Assembly (NCBI GenBank): GCA_902651635.1
Contig: CACRSC010000013.1
Coordinates: forward strand, 587,857 to 651,856
DNA length: 64,000 nucleotides
Source: Mastigamoeba balamuthi
Taxonomy: Eukaryota > Evosea > Mastigamoebida > Mastigamoebidae
Direction: 5' to 3'
The notes under the pieces are model-generated. The model did no database searches. It saw only the letters and a list, made by a program, of their open reading frames with translations, and was not told the origin of the DNA. Position numbers and translations under genes: made by a program. Positions 10,346 to 23,501 of the stretch are shown piece after piece (the first letter of the stretch is position 1; the number at the start of each line of letters is the position of its first letter).

Positions 10346-11488
10346 TCTCGCGTACACGTGCTGGAATAATAGATACTATTCTTCTGCAACTGATCACTAG
10401 CACTTCTTCCATTCGAAAGTTAGCTCACCTTGACCATGAGCCCTCTCGCATAAGAGAAGAGCCCTTCCATGTACTGCTCTCCTGCTGGCCACCCAGTCGC
10501 CATGCAGCCTGTAGGGCCACGCACATGCAACCATGAGAGCCTCAGAGGGACCCACTGCAGAGACACAGGACAGGATGAGGATGAACACAGTGGTCACTGC
10601 CCTAAAACTCATCGAGCAGCATGCAATAACCACTGCCACTGCCCCTTAGCTGTGTCAGCAGGCCTCTGTGTGAATGCCCTGAGGCACATGCACAGCCTGC
10701 TGAGAATTTGGACTCAGAGAATGCTTCTTCCCACATTTCCCAACCCTGACCCCAGTTACAACTCAATGGTTTGTGGGATAACCATCATACCCATTTCAAG
10801 GCTGTCTCCAACCTCATTTATGTCTGAGCTTGAGTTTTCTTCTTGCTTCTACCACCTGCTCTCATCCTCTGAAATTGATTTCACACTGGTTGCAGTGATG
10901 GACTTCATCTCTTTCACTCTTCACTCATCAAAAAACACAGCAAAAGTCTCTTCTGTAACTCACCCCCCTCCCCTCTTCTTTTCCTTTCTTTTGATTCAAA
11001 CACACCACTGTATCACATTTGAAGTTCCATTTTGGGAAATAAAGTGCACATTTCCCTCTATAAGAGCTGTTCTTCCCATTTTTGCTCAGCTTCTTCCCCC
11101 CTGAACTTTATCTCCCTCTGAAGAACCCCTGCTGCTGTTCATCCTTCCTTCTCTAAAAGTACCTTCTTCTGCATTCTGCAATCCAAACCCCCTTAAAGAT
11201 GTCATTTTGGATCTAAGTATTTTCATATTCAGTGTATTTTCTCCAACTGATAACTGTCAATCAGAAATAAAACTACTGTAGAAGTTGCTGATTACATAAA
11301 TTCAAGTATACTATGGAATATTATAAGAGAAATGCTGTGTTAGTTCTTTTATCCTTCATCTATAATACTATTAATATACCTCTCCAGGAATGTCTACAGA
11401 CTGTGATTTCATTACTCTGATCTCATATTACTCTCTTCAAAAGGAAGTTTATATTATTGCTAACAGATGTTTTAAAACAATAATAGTA

Positions 11489-11613
11489 TGTGCTACCCTG
11501 CCCCAGACTATAGAGGGTGGCCTCCCATTAAAGGAGTGCTGTATAATGTAGGATGGCCCCATGTCTGATTTAAGATGGCCCTAACTGATTATAGCATATG
11601 GCAGGGTAGCACA
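11489..11613. repeat. 125-base inverted-repeat unit inside the low-GC insert
   Basis: Fourteen bases at 11489-11502 (TGTGCTACCCTGCC) are the exact reverse complement of 11600-11613. The 97 bases between hold two near-copies of a 20-base motif (AGGATGGCCC... and AAGATGGCCC... , each ending CTGATT). It could be a miniature element or the terminal structure of the surrounding element. Confidence 0.7.
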
Positions 11614-11699
11614 GCCCTCCTAACACATCACACACTCAGACACTAAGTACAATAAAGAATGTATCAATTGTTACGGAACCATCTCAATTTAATTGATGA

Positions 11700-12077
11700 G
11701 TGAGATACTCAAATGATCAGATGGATGCTATCACCACAGTATTGTATACCCAGAGACTGAAGAACAACATGTCAAACAAGAGAAGCCGTTCAGGCAGAGT
11801 AACCATGATCATCCTTGAGATGTTTGACCTGAACATGAGCCCCAAGGACGATGAGTGGGATGAGTACCACAATAAGCACAGATCTGAGGACATGCCATTC
11901 AACTGCTATATCAATGAGGACGTTTGTGAGATGAAGTATGGTGAGGAGAGCCTGTTTGAGTATGTAACACACTTGGACCATGAGCACATCAGGGCCAGTG
12001 ATAATGATGAGAATGGCAGATCTGACTCTGATGACAGTGATGTGGACAAGGAGGATGATGTCAGAAACAGGAACTGA
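11700..12077 (+). other. Acidic open frame in the insert (125 codons)
   Basis: The frame encodes a protein with a basic N-terminal third and a very acidic tail rich in Asp and Glu (DSDDSDVDKEDD). I recognise no domain. It sits immediately after the inverted-repeat unit and shares its CpG-poor composition, so it is more likely part of the insert than a host gene. Confidence 0.3.
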
Positions 12078-13071
12078 ACATGGGCAACCTGAAAGGCCCA
12101 TCATGGGAAGCCTCCAGTGCCCCCATCTGTTAATGAGCAGTACAGACCAGTGGCCAATGTGGCTGTCCCTGATGTCAACACAGTGGTGGATTCTCTGCAA
12201 TGTTGTTCTGTCCAGCAGGGTCCTGGACCTGCTCAATAGGTGAAGGCTCAATGTGAGCCTCAGGGCACAGGTCAAACATGAGTTGCTTCTGTGGCTGCTG
12301 CATGTGTGGGCTCCACTGCACCAAGGTCATGCTCCTGGACAACACATGGAGGAGGATGCTGGTGGCATTCTCAAAGATCCAGAAGTGGATATATGGAGAG
12401 CTGGAGCATGAGCTGATCAATCAGGCCCTCACTCACCTGGTTGTGGGCAACTACAACTATGCACTGGACCTCAAGGAGATTTTGGACTTTTCCCTGACAG
12501 GAATGCTGTTGTTCTTCATGAGCTCGTAGAACCACCTCACGGATGGGACGAGTAGTGACTCCCAGAGCTGTGGGCTTGATGTGGAACAGCAAGTGCCTGT
12601 TCATGGGCATCCACGAGAGCAGGTGGCCAATGTCCCACTCCATGACATCTGCATCTGGAGGTAATACCTCAATGGGATGTTTTTTATGTATTATATTTAC
12701 GAATTCAAGCTGCACAATTTGTTTTCTTGATCAACACCAGGCTTGGAATCCAGTATATACTCAACTCTATTTCTTGTTTCTTCAAAGGATGTGGTAAAAT
12801 GTACATTCAGCCAAGATTCAATGGACAGCAGAGCCATGCTGCTGCATTCATTCAGAGTCTTCAAATTAACGAGGACGGCAGCACAGGTGCAATCTGACCC
12901 TACTACTACTACGGCAGTTAAGCACTACAGTAGGGATGGGGGGAGGGGGGACATGAACTTGCTCAGAGCGAAGCAAGAGAGCCCGGTCTTGTTGCCCGTT
13001 TTTTGCTGTGCCAGCCTGCTGGCCAGCCCCACGACGGATACACGTCTCCCGAACCCCAGGCAGAGAGCGGC

Positions 13072-14796
13072 TCACAGGTAGAGACCCTCGGGCACGCCCT
13101 CGTTCTTGCGGTAGAGAACCTTCTCCTTGGCCTTGCGGAAGTCGGCCTGCACGACCTTCATGCGGCGCTCGCGCAGGGCCAGCAGCCCCGCCTCGGTGCA
13201 GACGGCCTTGATGTCCGCGCCCGAGAGGTCCTCCTTGGTCATGACAAACTCCTCGAGCACCACGTCGTCGGCCAGCGTCATCTTCTGCGTGTGTATCTCG
13301 AAGATCTTGCGCTTGGTCTTGATGTCGGGCAGCGGGAACTCAATCTTGCGGTCGATGCGGCCGGGGCGGATCAGCGCGGGGTCGAGCGTCTCGATGCGGT
13401 TCGTCGCGATGATGACCTTGACGTCGCCGCGGGCGTCGAAGCCGTCGAGCTGGTTGAGCAGCTCGAGCATCGTGCGCTGGATCTCCTTCTCGCCGCCGCT
13501 GTGCGCGTCGTAGCGCTTGGTGCCCACGGCGTCGATCTCGTCGATGAAGACGATCGACGGCGAGTGCTCCTCGGCCACGCGGAAGAGCTCGCGGACCAGC
13601 TTGGGCCCGTCGCCCAGGTACTTCTGGATCAGCTCCGACCCCGTCACGCGCAGGAACGTCGCAGACGTCTGGTTCGCCACGGCCTTGGCCAGCAGCGTCT
13701 TGCCCGTGCCCGGGGGCCCGTAGAGGATGACGCCCTTGGGCGGGCGGATGCCGATCTCCTCGTAGAGCTCGGGGTGCGTCAGCGGCAGCTCCACGGCCTC
13801 CTTGATCTCCTGCACCTGCTGCTCCAGCCCGCCGATGTCCGCGTACGACTCGAGCGGCGCCTTGTCCACCTTCATGACGCTCACCAGCGGGTCCACCTCG
13901 TCCTGCAGGATCCCCACGATCGCCATGATCTAGATAGATATTCGCGTGGCGGTCAGTAAGAATCAGGAATCTGCCGGCTGAATCTTCGGAATCGGAGAGA
14001 TACCCTGTTGTGCAGCAGGATCTGGCAGCCGGGCTCGAGCTGCTCGGCGTCGACGAAGCTCATGAGCGGGACGTAGTACTCGGGGCCGACGCTGCTGCCG
14101 ACAATCGCGTGGCGCTCGTCGACAATCTCCTCGAGGGTCCCGACCTGCATCGGAGATCCGCGTATCTCGTCGACCTTGGTCCGCTCCTCCGCCGTCTTCT
14201 CCTCCTGCGGCTTGAGGCGCTCCTGGCTCTCGATAAAGTCCTTCTCGAGCAGCAGGTAGTCCTTGACCCGCTCCAGCCTCAGCAGCTTCAACTTGCACCT
14301 CGCGTGCGGCGTGACTGCGCCAGCGTTAATTGAGTGTTATTTCAAGAATTCGAAATTAATTGTATGGGCGCGCCGCAGAGAGCGCGCGCGCGCCGTTGTG
14401 GCGGCGGATGGCTGGATTCTTTTGGTGTTTGCGTCGGAGATTTAAAATAGCGCTCACTCTTGGGGATCTTGTACGACGCCTCGGCGTTGTGGCGGCGCTT
14501 CTTGCGCCCGACGTGGCTCGGCGGGGGCGCCTCGGGCTTCTTGCGCTCCTCCTTCTGCCGGTGGCACGGGCGTGGCGCGTGTGAGCAGCCGTAGGGAAGA
14601 GGTTTGCGTGTGCGATGGGGTTTGAGTTGAGTGCTAATGGACGGCACGTAGAAGTTTGTTGTTTGGGGGATCGGATCGAAATAGAGTGCGGTGGGGCACG
14701 CGAGAGCGTCGGGGGTACCTTGCCGTCCTTGCCCTGGTTGCCCTTGGGGGGCCCGGGCGGTGGGATAGCGCCGAAGCCGCTCTGACCTTGGCCCAT
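13072..14796 (-). CDS. RPT2: 26S proteasome regulatory ATPase subunit Rpt2 (PSMC1, S4)
   Basis: AAA+ ATPase of the 19S base that unfolds ubiquitinated substrates and opens the 20S gate. Four exons (13072-13929, 14004-14314, 14458-14554, 14719-14796) give 447 residues, close to the usual 440. It starts MGQGQSG, the N-myristoylation signal conserved in Rpt2. A basic linker (VGRKKRRHN), coiled coil and OB segment follow. The AAA domain has Walker A GPPGTGKT, Walker B FIDEID, the second-region motif [15 protein letters not shown], and the gate-opening C-terminus EGLYL. The exon phases (0, 1, 0) agree with the human alignment at every junction. Donors are GTACCC, GTGAGC and GTATCT. It faces the CpG-poor insert at its 3' end. 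Confidence 0.97.
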
Positions 14797-15198
14797 TCGC
14801 TGCGGAGTTGTTTGTGTGTTGTCTCTAAGGCCGAAGATACAGACCGCAAATATCTGAGCGGATTTATCAATCGCGAGTGAGCCACTCACTGCGACGCTTG
14901 TCCTGCTGTGCTGCTCTCTCCTCATTGAAGAGGAAGTGAAGTGCGTTTGGCTGGTCAGTGTAGCATATCGTTATTTCAGGGTAAGCCCTGTGGAAGGAGC
15001 CACAGCGAAATGGCATACGGCATCGCTGATATCCAGTCGAGGTTCTATCCCGAGGCGTGTCATAGTTCACGTTTGACGAGATAACTACCCGCAGATACCA
15101 CTTCCGTTTGCAAATCTGTCGAAGATTCAGAGCAGGTGCATTTTTTTCATTTACCTGTCGGCGTTTTTGCGTTCACAAAGAGCACCAACCCTCAGAAA
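14797..15198. promoter_or_regulatory. Divergent intergenic region, RPT2 / SPEC3-like
   Basis: Four hundred bases between two start codons on opposite strands. It should contain both promoters. No TATA box or other gene is obvious. Confidence 0.45.
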
Positions 15199-15831
15199 AT
15201 GGGCATTGGAGAGACCATCGTCGAGCACACCATCGGCCTCAAGGCACGCGCCCCCCAGCTCCCGCTGGCCGCCCCCCGCGCCGCCCGGGCACCGCGCCGC
15301 CCAGCCCTCGCCCCCCCGCCGCTCGCCCCTCAATTTCGAAACCAGTTTTCAAATTTCCGTGTCGTCTAACCGACAACGCGTGCGGCACAGACTCCGGGCA
15401 AGGGCCTCGTCGGCCTCATCCTCGGCATCGTGAACATCCTCCTCCCCGGCATCGGCGTCATCATCGCCGGAGGTGCGCCCCCCCGCCCGCACTGCTGTCC
15501 CCCACACCCACTTAGAACACGAAGTAGCGAGCAGTCAAAGGCGTATAAAAATATCAGCCACACACACACTGACTCAATTCGTGGCGCAGCGATCGACGGC
15601 GGCGAGGGCGGTGTGGTCGACATCATCATCGGCCTCATCCAGCTGGTCACCTGCTGGCTCGTCATCGGGTGGATCTGGGCCATTGTCTGGGTACGGCTGC
15701 TCTCTCTCACCGCCCTTCCTCTTCCTCTTTCGCTGTGCCCTTTCAACACTGGAAACACACCAGACGCCGCTCCTAACGCCGCTCCCCCACCGCCACTGCA
15801 GGGCATCCTCATGATCATCCGCAACCTGTGA
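15199..15831 (+). CDS. Small SPEC3/Stum-like two-helix membrane protein
   Basis: 85 residues from four exons (15199-15243, 15391-15472, 15590-15690, 15802-15831). After a short polar N-terminus there is a hydrophobic helix carrying the motif LLPGIGVIIAG. A polar loop (DGGEGG) follows, then a long hydrophobic segment ending VIGWIWAIVWGILM. The pairing of P-G-x-G with a later G-W-I-W-x-I-x-W-G is characteristic of the SPEC3/Stum family of small membrane proteins, whose function in protists is unknown. The first intron is GC-AG, with donor AAG|GCACGC; the others start GTGCGC and GTACGG. PMP3-type proteins are similar in size but lack this motif pair. Confidence 0.65.
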
Positions 15832-16235
15832 GATAATTGTACAATGCCCCACGATCCCTTTCACTGACTTGTCTTTGCGCGCCAGGGGCGACGTCTAGTA
15901 ACTCCGGCCGGCTGAGCGGGCGGCTTTGCGCCTCCGAGTTATTTGCCCCCCACAACCCCCCCGAACCTCCGGCAACACGCACGAGTCCGCAACGGCAGAC
16001 ACAAAGAGCACCAAACGAACGAACGAACAACAAGGGCACCCCTTGCTTCGCCAGTTTCGCTTTCCATGCTGTCAACTTTGGATACACTCTTTATTTTGTC
16101 CTGCGGGTGCGCGCTGACTGACGTCTGACAGTTCTGCCCCCCACCGACGTGCACTCAGTGCACCTTCCGTGTTTATAACAGCCAACCCCCGTTTGCGTCC
16201 GGTGTTGCACTGCTGAGAGCGAGTCGCGTAGCGGC
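15832..16235. other. Convergent intergenic region
   Basis: Shared 3' flank of the SPEC3-like gene (plus) and a four-helix membrane protein (minus). A TTTATT at 16090-16095 reads AATAAA on the minus strand, but it lies 140 bases past that stop. It includes a (GAAC)n-like run near 16017-16031. No gene is seen. Confidence 0.5.
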
Positions 16236-16902
16236 TCACATCTTGCCGGGCTCGGAATCGGATTCGATGTCGATGCTGCTGAGGAGGACCCTGTAGGCGT
16301 AGGGCGTGCCGCGCGGAGGCAGCATGGCGAGGCACGCCGAGTTGAGCACGACCGAGAGGCCCACGGCGACGACCTGGGCGACGGCGACGTTGCGGACGGT
16401 GTCCTGCGCCCACTCGGGCACCTCCCCCGACCCCGACGCGTCGCAGAGCCGCGCCGGACCCCCCGCAGACCCGCCCCTGGCCATGGCGAAGAGCGCTGTG
16501 GCCAGCGACATGTGTGCTAGGCCCACCGCCAGGGCACCGCACTGGCAGGCCACCGACTCCGCTTTGGCTGCCCGGGGCGTATTGGTTTTCGGAAATGCCC
16601 CGGAAAAAGACCAGAGGGGAATTCGAACCCGCGAGGGTCACGAACGTGCCCGTCGACAGGGCGGCTGTGATACAGGCCACGGAGCAGGCGATTTCAGCCA
16701 GGGCCAGGGCCATGCTGGGAAGCTCGACGAGGCGGGCCGGGGGGAGCGACTGAGCGGCGACGCCGTCGTCGTGGCAGCGCGAGTAGTAGTCGCCAGCGCT
16801 CGGGTGGAACCGAAGGGCCAGCGCAACAACAGGCACGGCCAGCAGCGCGATCACGACCCTGCTCACGGAGCAGCCCATCATCACGGCAGGTGCTGTCGGC
16901 AT
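16236..16902 (-). CDS. Four-helix membrane protein, paralogue of 62913-63576
   Basis: 201 residues from exons 16629-16902 and 16236-16567 (phase 1, donor GTTCGA). Four hydrophobic helices are visible: VVIALLAVPVVALAL near the N-terminus, MALALAEIACSVACITAAL, a Cys-rich ALAVGLAHMSLATALFAM, and VAQVVAVGLSVVLNSACLAML. A polar loop before the last helix reads EVPEWAQDTVRN, and the C-terminal tail is acidic. The second copy at the far end of the window keeps the loop as DLPVWVRNT and the same intron position and phase, so the two are true paralogues. I do not recognise the family; topology resembles DRAM/FRAG1-like proteins, but no diagnostic motif is present. Confidence 0.7.
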
Positions 16903-17306
16903 GGATGTAAAATAACTGTGAGTTTAGAGGAACTAACGAACTATACGTGTCAAGCGGAACTTCGTCCAATGCCAAGAACATTCGTGAATCGGCAACCCGA
17001 GGACGGTTTGCTCCGAAGAAGTAAACACAGCCGGTGACGACAATCCGTGCAACGTGCCAACCAACGATTCATCACCTCACCGAGGCAGCCAAACCCCCAA
17101 ACATACAAACACCGGCGAGGACCAAAGCAAGGGGAAAACTAGGCAACGAGTTTTTAGGTGGCCAAATGAAAGCCAGGGGTTCTGTTGTTAATCACCGAGC
17201 CACCACTGGGCCTGAGGGGAGCGCAGGAGCCGGCCCTGAAACACCCGCGGTGGCACAAGACGTGTGCAGCGCAAGGTGGTGCACTTCCTCATGAGGCGCA
17301 AGCCGT
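16903..17306. other. Intergenic, GAPDH 3' flank and promoter of the membrane-protein gene
   Basis: Four hundred bases between two minus-strand genes. Nothing coding is seen. It must contain the GAPDH polyadenylation site and the downstream gene's promoter. Confidence 0.45.
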
Positions 17307-19259
<1,953 letters not shown>

Positions 19260-22200
19260 ATGGAGGACCCGCGCTGCCGTGACGCGCGCCGCGTGGTGCT
19301 CCTGCGCCAGCGGCCCTCGTACTTCCGCCTCGACGTAGTGCCCTTCCTCGCGGTTCACGCCTGCGCCCTCGCCTGCGCCGTCGTCGCCTTCCCGGCCTTC
19401 GTCGCCGCCCTCGCCACGTCATCGTCCCCCGACGCCTCTGCCCCCAACGCCACCGAGAACGGCACCGCTTCCGTCGCGAACTCGACGACGAACTCGACGG
19501 GAGACGACGGGACGGTGGTGAACGAGCTGGGGGCCGTGTGGCTCGCCCAGATGGCTGCTGTGCCGCTGGCGGTCGCCGCGCACGCGATCGCGTGGCTGGC
19601 GACGTACTGGAGCATCGGGTGGCGCTGCGCTGCGCGGTACAGGGCCGCGGGGTCGCTGGCGTCGGCGACGCACGTGCGCGTCGACCCGCTGCCGCACAGG
19701 GGCCGCCCGGAGGTCTGCGCTGTCGTGCGGCCCCCGCAGGACGCCACCGACAACCAGCCCTACTTCCTCTACCAAAAGGCACGCCCTCCATACCCCGCCA
19801 CGTCTGCCGTGACTCGTCGGGCCACCGCCCTGCGTCATCTTCCCGATTTACAACAGAAACCCGCTCCGCCCGCTCCGCACTACAAAAACTCACCTTCGCC
19901 ATTGCCTCTCGCCTGCAGAGCAAGTACATCTGGAACGAGGAGAGGCAGAGGTTCGAGGTGCTCGAGTATCCCAGCGCGTGCGAGGTCGCGTGGTACGCCT
20001 CGCAGAGCGGGCACAGGACCGCCGAGACCGTCGCCGCCGCCAGCGCCCGCTACGGCAAGAACACGTTCGACGTGCCCCCGGCGACGTTCTGGGTGCTCTA
20101 CCGCGAGCACGCCGTCGCGCCGTTCTTCGTCTTCCAGATGGCCTGCGTGGCGCTCTGGGCCCTCGACGAGCACCCGCAGTACGCGCTGCTGATGCTCTTC
20201 ATGCTGCTNTTCTCCCCTCGCCTGCAGAGTAAGTACATCTGGAACGAGGAGAGGCAGAGGTTCGAGGTGCTCGAGTATCCCAGCGCGTGCGAGGTCGCGT
20301 GGTACGCCTCGCAGAGCGGGCACAGGACCGCCGAGACCGTCGCCGCCGCCAGCGCCCGCTACGGCAAGAACACGTTCGACGTGCCCCCGGCGACGTTCTG
20401 GGTGCTCTACCGCGAGCACGCCGTCGCGCCGTTCTTCGTCTTCCAGATGGCCTGCGTGGCGCTCTGGGCCCTCGACGAGCACCCGCAGTACGCGCTGCTG
20501 ATGCTCTTCATGCTGCTGGTCTTCGAGGCGACCGTCGTGCAGTCGCGGCTGCGCAACGGCGCCGCCCTGCGCGCGATGCTCGAGCGAGAGGCCGAGGACG
20601 TCTACGTGCTGCGGCTCGGCACGTGGCGCAGGATCCCGGCGGCGGACCTCACACCCGGGGACGTCGTCAGCGTCACGCGCACGCCGAGGGCCGCCGTCGA
20701 CTCGGTTCTCCTCTGCGGCGGCGCCGTCGTCAACGAGGCGATGCTCACCGGCGAGTCCACGCCGCACCTCAAGGAGTCGATCGACTCTACGGACACGGCT
20801 CATCTCGACGACAGGTATGCCACATTGGAGGGCGGGGGAATGGGGGGGACAGACAGTGTGTGCGGGTTGCTCCGTTCACGTTAACTACCACATCGTTCCA
20901 CTCTCCGCTTGCGACCGCTTGAGCTTAATTCTGAAGTTGGCTCACGATTTGATGTATTGCGGGTCGCTCGTGAGGGCGTGCGGGTATGAGTTTAAGTTTA
21001 CAATTGAACCACGCAACACTAGCGGTAGCAACCTGACATTGTTGCACGACAGCGGACCCCACAAGGTGAACGTGGTCTTTGCCGGGACGGAGGTCATACA
21101 CGCCGCGTACGGCACCAAGAGCCCTCTGATCCCTCGGCCCCCGGACGGCGGCTGTCCGGCGTACGTCCTGCGCACGGGGTTCGAGACGTCGCAGGGCAAG
21201 CTCGTCCGCACGATCGCCTTTGCCAGCGAGCACACGACCGCTGCCAGCGGCGAGAGCATTGCGTTCATCGCGTTCCTGCTCGTGTTCGCGCTCGCGGCCT
21301 CTGCGTACGTGCTCAACCGCGGCCTGTCGGACCCGCGCCGCAGCCGCTGGAAGCTCGTCGTCGAGTGCTCGCTGATCATCACGAGCGTCGTGCCGCCAGA
21401 GCTGCCGATGGAGCTCAGTCTCGCTGTCAACACGAGCCTGCTCGCCCTGCGCAGGCTGGGCATCTTCTGCACGGAGCCGTTCCGCATCCCCTACGCCGGA
21501 AAGGTCTCTGTGTGCTGCTTCGACAAGACGGGCACGCTGACCTGCGACTCCGTGCGCTTCTCGGGCATCGCGCAGAGCCTGCCGTCGACGGAGCTCACGC
21601 TGGCTCCGGAGTCGAGCGAGACCGCGCAGATAGTCCTCGCGGGCTGCCACTCGCTGGCGCACGCCCCCGGAGGCGCTGTCGTCGGCGACCCGGCGGAGAC
21701 AGTCGCTATCAAGGCCGTCGGCTGGTCGCTGCCGCACAAGGAGCCCGGCACGGCCCGCAAGGGCTCGCGCACCATCCGCATTGTGCACCGCTGGCCCTTC
21801 AGCAGCCAGCTGCGCCGCATGGCGACGGCCATCACCGCCACCGTGGGCGCACAGCAGCGCAACAGCGCGGGGCCGCAGGTCGCGCACTACATCGCCGCCA
21901 AGGGCGCGCCGGAGGCCATCAAGCCGCTGCTGCAGAGCGTCCCCGAGGGCTACGACTCGTGCTGCCGCAAGCTCGCGAGGGACGGCGGCCGCGTCATGGC
22001 GCTGGCGTACCGCGTGCTGAGCGAGAAGGAGCAGCTGGCTGTCGTGCAGCAGGGCAGGGAGGCCGCCGAGCACGGGCTCGTGTTCGCCGGGTTCGCCGTG
22101 TTCGAGAGCCCCGCTAAGCCCGACGCCGGCGAGTGCGTCGTGTCGCTGCGCAACTCGTCGCACACGGTCGTCATGATCACGGGCGACCACGTGCTGACGT

Positions 22201-23501
22201 CGTGCCACGTGGCCAAGGCCCTGCGCATCGTGCACAGGGAGCTGCTCATCGCGTCGCGCGGCGAGGGCGGCGCCGTCGTGTGGACGCGGTACGAGAGCGA
22301 CGAGAGCTCTACGCCTCTCCCGCGCATCGAGAAGCCCAGCGCGTACGACCTCTGCGTGCCGGGCGACGTCCTCGACGACTTCCTGTCGGACGCCAACGCC
22401 GCGGAGCGCGCGAGGCTGCTGCCCCGCGTCAGGGTCTTCGCCAGGGCCTCCCCTGAGCAGAAGGAGCGCGTTGTCTCTGCGTTCCGTGCCACGGGCCACT
22501 GCGTCCTCATGTGCGGCGACGGCACCAACGACGTCGGCGCCCTCAAGCAGGCCGACGTCGGCATCGCCCTGCTCAACGTCTCCGACGCCCCGCGCCCGCA
22601 GCAGCAGCAGGCGCCGCAGCCCGCGCAGGGCAGGCCGGCGCCCAAGACGTTCGCGCAGATGCTCGAGGAGGCGCAGAAGCAGACGGAGGAGAACGCGGTC
22701 GCGGGGCTGGGCGACGCGTCGGTGGCGTCGCCGTTCACGAGCCGCGCGTCGTCGCCCGCGCACGGCGTCACGCACGTGCTCGCGCAGGGCCGCGCGACGC
22801 TGGCGGCGACGACGCAGGTCTACCGCGTGCTGTCGCTCAACTGCCTGATCAGCGCCTACACGCTCAGCGTGCTCTACTTTGAGGGCGTCCAGCTCGGCGA
22901 GAAGCAGGCGACGGTCTTCGGCATGCTCGTCGCTGTCTGCTTCATGTTCGTCTCGCGCTCGCACCCGCCCGTGGCGCCGCGCGCGCTGCCGCAGCTGAGC
23001 CGCGAGCGGCCCGTGACGAGCTTCTTCCACCCGACGGTCGTCGTGTCGGTCGTCCTGCAGTCGACGGTCCACCTCCTCGCGCTGTTCGCGGCCATCGCGC
23101 TCGTGCGGGCCGAGCAGAAGCCCGACGACAAGCCCGCGGACCCCGACGCGCCGTTCGCGCCCTCGCTGCTCAACAGCGTCGTCTTCCTCGTGTCGTGCGC
23201 GATGCAGGCGTCGACGTTCGCCGTCAACCACCGCGGGCGCCCGTTCACGACGAACCTCACCGAGAACAAGGGGCTGCTCGTCTGCCTCGGCGCGATGATG
23301 GCCATCGCGCTGGGCTGCGCCATGGAGGTCTCGCCCGAGTGGAACAGCTGGCTCGAGCTCACGCCGCTCCCCAGCGCCGAGTTCCGTGCGCGGCTCGTCG
23401 CCGTCGCCGTCGCCGACGTCGCGCTGTCGTGGCTGTGCGACCGCGTCGTCATGCTCGTGGGCCGCATCGCGTGCGGCAAGGCGAGGAAGCAAAGGTGCTA
23501 G
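19260..23501 (+). CDS. SPF1: P5A-type P-type ATPase (Spf1 / ATP13A1), ER
   Basis: ER-resident P5A ATPase, the family that dislocates mis-inserted transmembrane helices. After removing the 300-base overlap around 20209 the exons are 19260-19778, 20228-20814 and 21053-23501, 1,184 residues against 1,204 in human. The N-terminus has the family's LDVVPF block. The actuator domain has LTGESTPHLK. The P5A signature in helix 4 is VPPELPMELSLAVN. The phosphorylation site is CFDKTGTLT (Asp526). The hinge GDGTNDVGALKQADVGIAL precedes six C-terminal helices. Intron 1 is GC-AG (AAG|GCACGC, 19779-19918). Intron 2 is 238 bases. The first copy of exon 2 (19919-20208) is an assembly duplicate. Confidence 0.95.
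19908..20517. repeat. 300-base direct duplication around an N (contig overlap inside SPF1 exon 2)
   Basis: 19908-20208 is repeated at 20217-20517 with one base difference near the exon start (AGC versus AGT). An N sits at 20209. Both copies contain the intron-1 acceptor and the same coding sequence, and the left copy stops mid-codon. A genuine duplication would add about 100 residues with no precedent in P5A ATPases. An unmerged overlap explains it. Confidence 0.9.

Larger units (their letters stand above)
10450..12865. mobile_element. CpG-depleted low-GC insert, decayed repeat or mobile DNA of unassigned family
   Basis: GC drops sharply and CpG almost vanishes while TpG and CpA are common, in contrast to the CpG-rich genes on both sides. 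Two short coding-like stretches are present (an acidic frame at 11700-12077 and a helical frame near 12340-12530), along with a small inverted repeat. The composition matches the insert at 26430-28880, which contains recognisable reverse transcriptase, so a shared origin is plausible. I could not assign this copy to a family. It looks old and broken. Confidence 0.5.

Noticed and set aside
10450-12865. Vertebrate contamination, suggested by CpG depletion
   Set aside because: No recognisable vertebrate gene or repeat, and a second block with the same composition carries an element type found in protists. Read-level support would still be needed to exclude it fully.
16610-16640. tRNA B-box-like sequence GGTTCGAATTCC at an intron donor
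   Set aside because: No matching acceptor or anticodon stems are visible upstream, and the site is explained as the phase-1 donor of the membrane-protein intron.
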